Shown: positions 5,706 through 11,993 of the stretch, piece by piece
Position numbering within the stretch: position 1 is the stretch's first letter
Layout: every line of letters begins with the position of its first letter
Assembly: GCA_040757035.1 (NCBI GenBank)
Contig: JBFLYM010000024.1
Coordinates: forward strand, 1-13,594
From: JAHJBR01 sp040757035
Lineage (GTDB): Archaea; Micrarchaeota; Micrarchaeia; Anstonellales; Bilamarchaeaceae
Length of the DNA: 13,594 bases
Direction of reading: 5' to 3'
Made by a program: the position numbers and the translations under genes
The notes under the pieces: model-generated
Seen by the model: only the letters and a program-made list of their open reading frames with translations
Told to the model about the DNA's origin: nothing
The model's database searches: none

Positions 5706-6623
5706 ATGATTTATGACAATATTTTAGAAACAATAGGGAAAACACCGCATGTAAAATTGAACAGGCTTGTTGAAGAAAACGATGCAACAGTAATTGCAAA
5801 ACTTGAATTTTTTAATCCAGGTTCAAGCATAAAAGATAGAATTGGAGTATATATGATTAGAGCGGCAGAAAAAGAAGGTAAAATAGACAAAAATTCTATA
5901 ATCGTGGAACCAACTTCAGGAAATACAGGAATTGGATTGGCAATGACTTGCGCGATAAAGGGCTATAAACTAATATTAACAATGCCTGAAACAATGAGTA
6001 TTGAAAGAAGAAAACTACTTAAAGCACTTGGAGCAGAGACTATTCTCACCGAAGGTACAAAAGGAATGAAAGGAGCAATTGAAAAAGCAGAAGAAATTGC
6101 AAAAAATGATCCGCACGTTTTCATTCCATTACAATTTGAAAATCAAGCAAACGTACAAGCACATATTGAAACTACTGCAGTTGAAATTGAAAAAGAAATT
6201 GGAAGATTTGACGCGTTTGTTGCTGGAGTTGGAACAGGAGGAACTATTACTGGAGTTGCCACTGCGCTCAAACCAAAATTTCCAGACGCGAAATTTATTG
6301 CAGTAGAACCTATAAGTTCTCCAGTACTTTCAGGAGGAAAACCAGGACCTCATAAAATTCAGGGAATTGGTGCCAATTTCATTCCAAAAATTTTGAACGT
6401 TAAATTAATTGATGAAATAATTGGCGTAACTGATGAAGACGCACTGATAACAAGCAGACGGCTTGCTAAAGAAGAAGGAATTTTTTGCGGTATTTCATCA
6501 GGTGCAAACGTTTGGGCTGCTCTTCAAGTTGCAAAAAGACTTGGAAAAGGAAAACAAGTAGTTGTGATTGTGCCGGATACAGGAGAGAGATATTTAAGCA
6601 CAGAACTGTTTAGGGAATATTAG
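5706..6623 (+). CDS. cysK: Cysteine synthase (O-acetylserine sulfhydrylase), PLP-dependent
   Basis: Makes cysteine from O-acetylserine and sulfide in the cytosol. Family signatures in order: NPGSSIKDR with the PLP Schiff-base Lys43, PTSGNTGIGLAM (about 69-80, substrate loop SGNTG), GVGTGGTITG (phosphate-binding loop, about 174-183), GIGANFIP, SSGAN near 265 and PDTGERYLST near the C-terminus. The 305-residue length is normal for CysK. The ATG at 5706 is fixed by GGTG just upstream. cysE begins 50 bp downstream, and the CysE product is the substrate of this enzyme. Two TTGAT palindromes before the gene suggest specific regulation. A cystathionine beta-synthase or O-phosphoserine-type enzyme of the same fold cannot be fully excluded, but adjacent cysE strongly supports O-acetylserine as substrate. 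Confidence 0.93.
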   Translation: MIYDNILETIGKTPHVKLNRLVEENDATVIAKLEFFNPGSSIKDRIGVYMIRAAEKEGKIDKNSIIVEPTSGNTGIGLAMTCAIKGYKLILTMPETMSIERRKLLKALGAETILTEGTKGMKGAIEKAEEIAKNDPHVFIPLQFENQANVQAHIETTAVEIEKEIGRFDAFVAGVGTGGTITGVATALKPKFPDAKFIAVEPISSPVLSGGKPGPHKIQGIGANFIPKILNVKLIDEIIGVTDEDALITSRRLAKEEGIFCGISSGANVWAALQVAKRLGKGKQVVVIVPDTGERYLSTELFREY

Positions 6624-6673
6624 AATTATTAATTCTGTTTGTGATAATTTGGGTTCATGATAATCTGATAGGT

Positions 6674-7246
6674 ATGTTTGAAACTATTAAAATTGCTTTC
6701 AAAAAAGATCCTGCATTAAAATTTGGGATAAATGCAGTAGAAGTTCTTCTTTATCCTGGAATTCATGCAATTTATGCATATAGAATAGCGAATTTTTTAT
6801 ATAAGCTTAAAGTTCCGTTCGTTCCACGTTTAATTTCTCAGATTGCAAAGTTTTTTACAGGAATTGAGATTCATCCAGGTGCAACGATTGGAAGACGGTT
6901 TTTTATAGATCATGGTTCAAGTATTGTGATCGGAGAAACCTCAGAAATTGGCGATGATGTTATGATGTATCATGAAGTTACTCTTGGAGGCCATGGATGG
7001 TGGATTGATGAAAAAGGGCAGAAACGACATCCTACAATTGGAAATAATGTTATTCTTGGAGTAGGCTGCAAAATACTTGGGCCTATCAAAATTGGAGATA
7101 ATAGTAAAATTGGTGCATGCGCTTTGGTACTTAGAGATGTTCCTCCGAATTCAATCGTAGTTTCAGAAATTGGAAGATTTATAGTTAAAGATGGTAAAAA
7201 ACTTAGCGAAAAAGAGGTACTTCCAGAAATAGAGTGGTTTTTATAA
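6674..7246 (+). CDS. cysE: Serine O-acetyltransferase
   Basis: Transfers acetyl from acetyl-CoA to serine, giving O-acetylserine for CysK. Residues 66-160 are a left-handed beta-helix of hexapeptide repeats (IHPGATIG, IVIGETSEIG, VTLGG, ILGVGCKILG, IKIGDNSKIG). The catalytic histidines are visible in FIDHGSS (His80) and KRHPTIG (His119). The ATG at 6674 gives 190 residues starting MFETIKIAF, the usual opening of short SATs. A GTG at 6641 would add 11 residues with no similarity and no ribosome site. The protein is of the short bacterial/archaeal type and lacks most of the N-terminal helical domain of E. coli CysE. The usual GVPAR motif after the helix is replaced by VSEIGRFIVKDG. It follows cysK by 50 bp, and a small AGAATT/AATTCT hairpin (6622-6636) lies between them. 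Confidence 0.92.
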   Translation: MFETIKIAFKKDPALKFGINAVEVLLYPGIHAIYAYRIANFLYKLKVPFVPRLISQIAKFFTGIEIHPGATIGRRFFIDHGSSIVIGETSEIGDDVMMYHEVTLGGHGWWIDEKGQKRHPTIGNNVILGVGCKILGPIKIGDNSKIGACALVLRDVPPNSIVVSEIGRFIVKDGKKLSEKEVLPEIEWFL

Positions 7247-7268
7247 TTTTATTTTTGTTTGATAATAT

Positions 7269-8555
7269 ATGGGATTTATCACTGATATACGCGAGGCTCT
7301 GAACGAACCGTTTAATCGCTATTTAGTTGTTATTCTATTTTTATTGGGCATATTTCTTCTTGTGCAACCGCAAATGTTCACTCAAACAACATCAATACAA
7401 GAACCAATAGTGCAAAATCAAACACAGCAAAGCGGATTTGTAATTGGCAACCAACCAACTAATCAGACAGACAATTTACCCCTTATCATACACTTTTTCT
7501 ATCTTCCAACATGTCAGCATTGCGCTGCGCAAAGCGTATTTAATGCAAAATTAGCCAAAGAGTTTATGGACGTTGAGTTTATTTATCATGATGTGACAAA
7601 CCCTAATGAGGTCGCTTTGCTTAATAAAATGGCCTTGGAACGCGGTATGGATAAAGTAGAGTATGTTCCTGTAACTTTTTTTAAAAATAATTCGTTTATT
7701 GGTTTTGATTCCGAAGAAACAACTGGCCAAAAAATAAGAGAGGCGATAGCGGATTGTTTGAAAGAATGCAAAAAGCGACTGAACAAAACAATAATAGCGG
7801 GTAGTGAAGATGCTATTAAAATTAATTTACCGCTTATAGGACAGATTGAACCGCGCAAATATTCGTTACCTATTCTTGCAGTCATACTCGGTTTAGTGGA
7901 TGGTTTCAATCCATGCGCGATGTGGGTGTTAGTTTATCTTATTGCGCTTGTAATGAATCTTAACAGTAAAAAGAAAATTTGGTTCATAGTTGGAACTTTT
8001 GTTTTAGCTTCGGGTGTGATTTATTTTCTTATAATGACCGCATGGCTTAACGCATTTCTTATTATTGGGTATATGCGCGCAGTGACAATAATAGTGGGTC
8101 TGATGGCATTAGGAGGTGGTATATTATCCATAAGAGAATATATCATCACAAAAGGAAACATAACTTGCAAAGTCGGTGATGCGAATGATAAAAAACGCAC
8201 AATGTCGCATGCAGAATCTATAGTTTCATCGCCATTAACTATCGCTACAATAGGCGCAATAATAGTTTTGGCTTTTGTAGTTAATTCCGCTGAATTTTTA
8301 TGTTCAGCGGCCATACCTGCCACATTTACCCAAATTCTCTCGCTTTCTAATCTTTTATTTTGGGAATATTATGGATATATTGCACTCTATGATTTTTTCT
8401 TTATGCTTGATGACATTATTATATTCGGATCGGCTGCGTTCGCAATTTCTAGCGGACTCGGTGAAAAATATGCCAAACAGTGTAAAATTATTGGCGGAGT
8501 AATAATGTTCATATTAGGCATTTTATTATTGTTTATGCCATACGCACTTCGCTAA
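7269..8555 (+). CDS. Thioredoxin-domain / CcdA-DsbD-like membrane fusion protein
   Basis: Probably moves reducing equivalents across the membrane to extracytoplasmic thiols. A signal-anchor helix spans about residues 18-35. A Gln/Asn/Thr-rich outer linker with two NQT sequons follows. A thioredoxin-like domain occupies about 70-170, with CQHC (Cys82, Cys85) and a cis-Pro in YVPVTF (Pro134). A polytopic DsbD/CcdA domain covers about 199-426. Its paired cysteines are in GLVDGFNPCAMWVLVYL (Cys216) and SAEFLCSAAIP (Cys345), with an internal duplication-like layout. Classical CcdA lacks the thioredoxin domain, and classical DsbD carries it at the C-terminus, so the order Trx-then-membrane domain is notable. 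The gene begins 23 bp after cysE and is probably in the same operon. The physiological partner is unknown. Confidence 0.9.
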   Translation: MGFITDIREALNEPFNRYLVVILFLLGIFLLVQPQMFTQTTSIQEPIVQNQTQQSGFVIGNQPTNQTDNLPLIIHFFYLPTCQHCAAQSVFNAKLAKEFMDVEFIYHDVTNPNEVALLNKMALERGMDKVEYVPVTFFKNNSFIGFDSEETTGQKIREAIADCLKECKKRLNKTIIAGSEDAIKINLPLIGQIEPRKYSLPILAVILGLVDGFNPCAMWVLVYLIALVMNLNSKKKIWFIVGTFVLASGVIYFLIMTAWLNAFLIIGYMRAVTIIVGLMALGGGILSIREYIITKGNITCKVGDANDKKRTMSHAESIVSSPLTIATIGAIIVLAFVVNSAEFLCSAAIPATFTQILSLSNLLFWEYYGYIALYDFFFMLDDIIIFGSAAFAISSGLGEKYAKQCKIIGGVIMFILGILLLFMPYALR

Positions 8556-8697
8556 CCGAACCGCGGAGAGGGCTTCGCCACCTCCCCAGTTTGAGGGTCT
8601 TCCTGATCCTCCCCTCACTTTTCTCTGTTAGTTTTTTCTTTGGGGTGAACACCTCAGACCTTTCTTTTTTTTAAAAAGAAAGGGATATGGGTCTGAA
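8556..8697. repeat. Palindromic repeat element, copy B
   Basis: Begins immediately after the stop codon of the Trx-CcdA gene with CCGAACCGCGGAG and ends GGGATATGGGTCTGAA, the same termini as copy A. The GAGGGTC hairpin arm (8590-8608 region), the TTTTTTCTTTGGGGTGAAC module and the purine/pyrimidine stem are retained. An outer stem TCAGACC (8654-8660) / GGTCTGA (8690-8696) is perfect here. In copy A the equivalent stem is TTAGACC/GGTTTGA with wobble pairs. Copy B may also serve as the terminator of the cysK-cysE operon. Confidence 0.8.
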
Positions 8698-8718
8698 TTA
8701 CTTTGTTGGTTTGCCATA

Positions 8719-8806
8719 TCCTCCTGACCCTCCCCCAAACGATTAGATTTTTCTTTTTGGGGTTGATACAGACCTTTTTCTTTTAGAAAAAGAAAAAGGG
8801 ATGTAT
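8719..8806. repeat. Palindromic repeat element, partial copy C
   Basis: TCCTCCTGACCCTCCCCCAAA (about 8719-8739) matches the middle of copy A. After it come TTTTTCTTTTTGGGGTTGATA and a 32-base block (8771-8802) identical to 4879-4910. The stem outside that block is TACAGA/TTTGTA rather than TCAGA/TCTGA, so the base pairing is kept with different bases. It ends a few bases before the stop codon of the DUF389 gene. Confidence 0.75.
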
Positions 8807-8811
8807 TTGTA

Positions 8812-9828
8812 CTAATCTGCTTTGGAATTCTCGACCTTCAACAGCTTCACCTGATTCACTTTCAGATTGATATTAACTGAAGTTCTCAGGTTTTTTTCGA
8901 GTGCTATCTTAATTTCGTTTGCCTTGTCCTGCGAGATATCTTTAGGTGATTCCAGTGTCGCAGAGATTTTGAGTCCGTTGTTCTGCCATTCGTAATTGAA
9001 ATCTGTGATTCTCGCATATTCGATCCCGTCTATCTGTGCGTGAAGAACTTGCTCAATTGTTGCCTCAGTGTTTGCTTTATTTATGCTTTCATACATTACC
9101 CAGGCAAGCGGAATTAGTATCAATAGCAAAAGCACGATGCTTGTCTTGAGCCGATTCATCATTTCCTTCTCGCTAATAAGCGAGAGCCTTGGTCCGAATC
9201 CCATTAGCCAGAAAATAAAGGAAGCCGCAAAGTCGATCGCTATCACGTTCGCAGCGAACATGAGTCCTCCACCGACAGCAACATCAAGCCTCCTTGTCGC
9301 TACACCTATGCCAACAACGCTGAGCGGAGGTAGCACTGCAACAGCTATTGCGATGCCTGGCAATACCGCGCTTATATTTTTCCTACATATGGCATATGCT
9401 CCGGCAAGCCCACTCGCAAGCGCGACGAGCAAATCGAGAGGAGTCGGACGAATCCGCGCCAGTATCTCAGCAGTGATGTTCTGGTTTGGGACAAGTAATG
9501 TGATTATAATAGCGATTAAAAGCGAAAGCCCTGCTCCTTTCGCCATACCTTGCATCCCGTCCCAAAAGAGCAGAATGTCCCCCTTCATCGCACCAAGGGA
9601 AATCGCAAGCACAGCCATGAGGAGTGGCGAAACGAGCATCGCTCCTATTATCACCGCCACACTGTTTGTAAGCAGTCCAAGCGTCGCTATCACTGTCGCG
9701 ATAGAAAGCATTATGAAAAAATCCCGCGATGGTTTCGAGCCATCTTTTATCTCATTGTAGACCTCCACTCTCCGCTCATCATTTATCTCTGTAATAAAGC
9801 GCTTGAGAAAGTTTTCAATGTCATTCAT
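8812..9828 (-). CDS. DUF389 / TIGR00341 family multi-pass membrane protein
   Basis: The family is a conserved archaeal and bacterial membrane protein of unknown function. Residues about 36-246 contain roughly seven hydrophobic helices, including the hallmark stretches TNSVAVIIGAMLVSPLLM (54-71), LASGLAGAYA (137-146), AVLPPLSVVGIGVA (164-177) and GGGLMFAANVIAID (186-199). A soluble alpha/beta domain of about 90 residues (250-338) follows, ending in NINLKVNQVKLLKVE. The length, near 340, is usual. The ATG at 9828 has a TATA box (TTATAAAT, 9851-9858 on the minus strand) about 23-30 bp upstream and no Shine-Dalgarno site. Base composition is clearly higher in GC than the surrounding genes, and repeat copies B and C adjoin its 3' end, so transfer is possible. 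Function cannot be stated. Confidence 0.88.
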   Translation of the reverse strand: MNDIENFLKRFITEINDERRVEVYNEIKDGSKPSRDFFIMLSIATVIATLGLLTNSVAVIIGAMLVSPLLMAVLAISLGAMKGDILLFWDGMQGMAKGAGLSLLIAIIITLLVPNQNITAEILARIRPTPLDLLVALASGLAGAYAICRKNISAVLPGIAIAVAVLPPLSVVGIGVATRRLDVAVGGGLMFAANVIAIDFAASFIFWLMGFGPRLSLISEKEMMNRLKTSIVLLLLILIPLAWVMYESINKANTEATIEQVLHAQIDGIEYARITDFNYEWQNNGLKISATLESPKDISQDKANEIKIALEKNLRTSVNINLKVNQVKLLKVENSKAD

Positions 9829-9850
9829 TATAAAGAAGTATTATTATTAT

Positions 9851-9858
9851 ATTTATAA
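9851..9858 (-). promoter_or_regulatory. TATA box for the DUF389 gene
   Basis: On the minus strand TTATAAAT ends 23 bp before the ATG at 9828. The following leader has no ribosome site, so the transcript is probably leaderless. Confidence 0.5.
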
Positions 9859-9938
9859 TCCTTTTTCTCATTCTTGATGCAAAAAGTTTGGAAAAGAGGA
9901 AGAAAGAAACATTATACGCTATTTCGGATGTGCTAAAA

Positions 9939-11174
9939 TTAACCCAACAACCACTTCCAAAGCGGAATATATTTTATGTGTTTTTCATCCGTTTGCTCAA
10001 GTTCCTTTGTTATCAATACCAAATTCGCATCTTTGTATTTTTCCTTAAACTCAATCAAACCGTCTGTCTCTCGCTTGTGTGGAATATCGGTGTAGGCAAC
10101 ATTTATGGCTGTTAGTTTGTCCATATTTCTGATTACAAAATCCACCTCCTTTTTACCTTTCCAAAAATACACATCCTGTCCATTCCTTTTTAGTTCTGTT
10201 AATACTATATTTTCCGCAAGTTTGCCAAAATCATCCGAGAATTTAAATGAAACCGCATTTCTGAGGCCTGTATCTATCGAATAACACTTCATGTCCTTTT
10301 TTACCTGCACCTTAATCTTCCACGAAAATTGTCTTACATAGTAGAACAAGAACACTTCACCAAGCATAAATAAGTATTTTTTAATTGTTTCATTATGTAA
10401 GTTTAGGGCTTTGGAAATACTGTTTTCCGAAAATGGTGTTCCTATATTGGTCATTAAGTAATGCGCTAATTTTTTTGTTGTTTCTGGATCTGCATTAAAT
10501 CTTGAAACCACATCCCTCATAAGTATGTCCTGATATGTGTTAACCAGAATTGGTTCTTTAGTTACCACTTTTTCAACAAGGGTTTCAGGGAATCCTCCTT
10601 CTTGAAGAAACAGTTCCAAATAATAGACTACTCTCTCTTTTTGAAAAGGGTCGTTGTAATTAACATTGTATTTGGAAATGAATTCTTTGAATGAAAAAGG
10701 AGTAACTAATATAGTTAAATGTCTACCAGTTAGAGTTTTTCCTACATCCCTTGAGATTAAAGAAGCAGATGATCCAGATACAAATATTTGCCTAAATTCT
10801 TTTTGATCATAATACACCCTAATTTCTTTTTCCCATTCAGCTATGTTTTGTATCTCATCCAAAAAAACATATTTTATATCTGGCTTTATTTCAAGAGCTA
10901 GAGAAATGGTTTTTTTAATTTCTTTAAACACAGGATCATCAAAGTTCAAGTATAATATTTCTTCTGGCTTAACACCTGTTTTTATGAGATAGGAAACGAG
11001 TTGGTACATTAAGAAAGTTTTGCCTGTTCTCCTAACTCCTATTATGTCTTTTATATGAGGGGAATCCATCAGGTTTATCGTGCTTTTTAAAATATCTCGT
11101 TCTATCCATTCAAACTCATTCAGCTTTTCAGGATTTGACCACCAAAAGTTCCATTTCATTATTGAAGTTTTCAT
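9939..11174 (-). CDS. AAA-type ATPase with DUF4143 C-terminal domain
   Basis: The N-terminal half is an AAA_14 P-loop ATPase: Walker A GVRRTGKT (46-53), Walker B YVFLDEIQ (102-109) and sensor region FVSGSSASL near 131-139. A helical, winged-helix-like region follows (about 225-290), then a C-terminal DUF4143 domain around residues 325-370 (ENIVLTELKRNGQDVYFW, EVDFVI). DUF4143 resembles the PD-(D/E)XK nuclease fold. Here the position usually occupied by the last Lys of that motif reads TAINVAY, so nuclease activity is doubtful. These ATPases are abundant in archaea and their job is mostly unknown. The ATG at 11174 is favoured by a TATA box, CTTTATAAAG, at 11203-11212. An in-frame ATG at 11159 would remove five residues. 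The gene stands alone between the DUF389 and sufD genes, on the same strand. Confidence 0.88.
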   Translation of the reverse strand: MKTSIMKWNFWWSNPEKLNEFEWIERDILKSTINLMDSPHIKDIIGVRRTGKTFLMYQLVSYLIKTGVKPEEILYLNFDDPVFKEIKKTISLALEIKPDIKYVFLDEIQNIAEWEKEIRVYYDQKEFRQIFVSGSSASLISRDVGKTLTGRHLTILVTPFSFKEFISKYNVNYNDPFQKERVVYYLELFLQEGGFPETLVEKVVTKEPILVNTYQDILMRDVVSRFNADPETTKKLAHYLMTNIGTPFSENSISKALNLHNETIKKYLFMLGEVFLFYYVRQFSWKIKVQVKKDMKCYSIDTGLRNAVSFKFSDDFGKLAENIVLTELKRNGQDVYFWKGKKEVDFVIRNMDKLTAINVAYTDIPHKRETDGLIEFKEKYKDANLVLITKELEQTDEKHIKYIPLWKWLLG

Positions 11175-11202
11175 TGTTATCTATTACCTATTATTTGAAT
11201 AC

Positions 11203-11212
11203 CTTTATAAAG
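11203..11212 (-). promoter_or_regulatory. TATA box for the AAA/DUF4143 ATPase gene
   Basis: The palindromic CTTTATAAAG ends 28 bp before the ATG at 11174 on the minus strand, as expected for a short-leader archaeal promoter. Confidence 0.5.
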
Positions 11213-11260
11213 ACTTTCATTTGAGTGAATGATTATTATATTTTTTCCTTCACTAAACTG

Positions 11261-11908
11261 TTACATTTTATGGTTTGAAAATTGATCTGCAATAATTTCT
11301 AATTCATGGGCAAGAAAACCAGAAATTATTTCTTTTTTCGCGCGTTTTTCTGAAAATCCTCTACTCATGATATAAAATAATTGTTCTTCATCTAATTGAG
11401 TTATTGTTGCTGCATGCCTCGCATTAATATTATTACTTACTATCTCCAAACCAGGTAAAAGATTAATCCTGCTATTTTTTCCTAAAAGATAGACGTGCTC
11501 TTTTATTGACACATCATTATTCGTAGCGTTTTTTCCGATTGAAGCTAATGCAGTATAATCTGCGGTTTCGTTTTTTTCAATAACTCCTTTTGCGGTTAGA
11601 TTGAGTGCGCAATTGCAGTTTTCAAGTGTTGCTGCATTTTCAACCCTGACATTTCCATAAAAAATGTCAACAATCTCAAGTGTGCAGTTTTCAGAAACTA
11701 CAAACAAATTTTTTATATCTGCATTTTCTTTATATATCGAAAAAAGTCTGAGCATCGTATTTTGATTTAGTATAATTTTTTTTTCTATCTTTTCATTTTC
11801 ATGGATGAAAAGGATGACTGCATTTCTGCCCACCTTCAAAGTATTATCTGAAAACAAGATATTATCCTTATTATTTATTTTTAGAGACGGTATAAATTGC
11901 ATCGCCAT
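11261..11908 (-). CDS. sufD: Short SufD-like Fe-S cluster assembly protein
   Basis: A member of the SufB/SufD family, which forms the scaffold of the SUF Fe-S assembly complex with the ATPase SufC. The middle is a beta-helix of short strands. The C-terminus has the family signature LPGLEIVSNN, then ARHAAT, then QLDEEQLFYIMSRGFSEKRAKKEI and GFLAHE. His165 in ARHAAT aligns by motif with the essential His360 of E. coli SufD, while the neighbouring Cys is absent. At 215 residues it is about half the length of bacterial SufD and lacks the N-terminal helical domain. The start is ambiguous: ATG 11908, ATG 11902 or TTG 11914, all without a clear ribosome site. It lies 63 bp after sufB on the same strand. 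A TATA-like GAGTATAAC inside the spacer could give it its own promoter. Confidence 0.82.
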   Translation of the reverse strand: MAMQFIPSLKINNKDNILFSDNTLKVGRNAVILFIHENEKIEKKIILNQNTMLRLFSIYKENADIKNLFVVSENCTLEIVDIFYGNVRVENAATLENCNCALNLTAKGVIEKNETADYTALASIGKNATNNDVSIKEHVYLLGKNSRINLLPGLEIVSNNINARHAATITQLDEEQLFYIMSRGFSEKRAKKEIISGFLAHELEIIADQFSNHKM

Positions 11909-11928
11909 TCCCAATTCATTTTAATTGT

Positions 11929-11993
11929 TATACTCAACCAACTAAGTTTTTCCGATTTTGTTTTTCAGGTTTTATCTCGATTGGTTGAGTATA
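11929..11993. promoter_or_regulatory. 13-bp perfect inverted repeat at the sufB-sufD junction
   Basis: TATACTCAACCAA (11929-11941) and TTGGTTGAGTATA (11981-11993) are exact complements separated by 39 bases. One arm encodes the last residues of SufB (LNQ) and the other lies in the spacer, overlapping the TATA-like sequence that precedes sufD. It may form an RNA stem setting the SufB:SufD ratio, or be a pair of protein-binding sites. Confidence 0.7.

Noticed and set aside
6079..6306. Lys/Leu-rich 75-residue open frame inside cysK
   Set aside because: It is a +1 shadow of cysK with a biased repetitive composition.
6641..6673. Upstream GTG start for cysE
   Set aside because: It adds 11 residues with no family similarity and no ribosome site; the ATG at 6674 gives the canonical MFETIK start.
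9068..9760. 230-residue plus-strand open frame
   Set aside because: It lies antisense inside the DUF389 gene, is low-complexity Ser/Ala/Ile-rich in the manner of a reverse-complement shadow, and has no promoter or ribosome site.
9829..9938. Possible small gene between the DUF389 and ATPase genes
   Set aside because: The only frames are short and unsupported; the stretch holds the DUF389 promoter and otherwise nothing recognisable.
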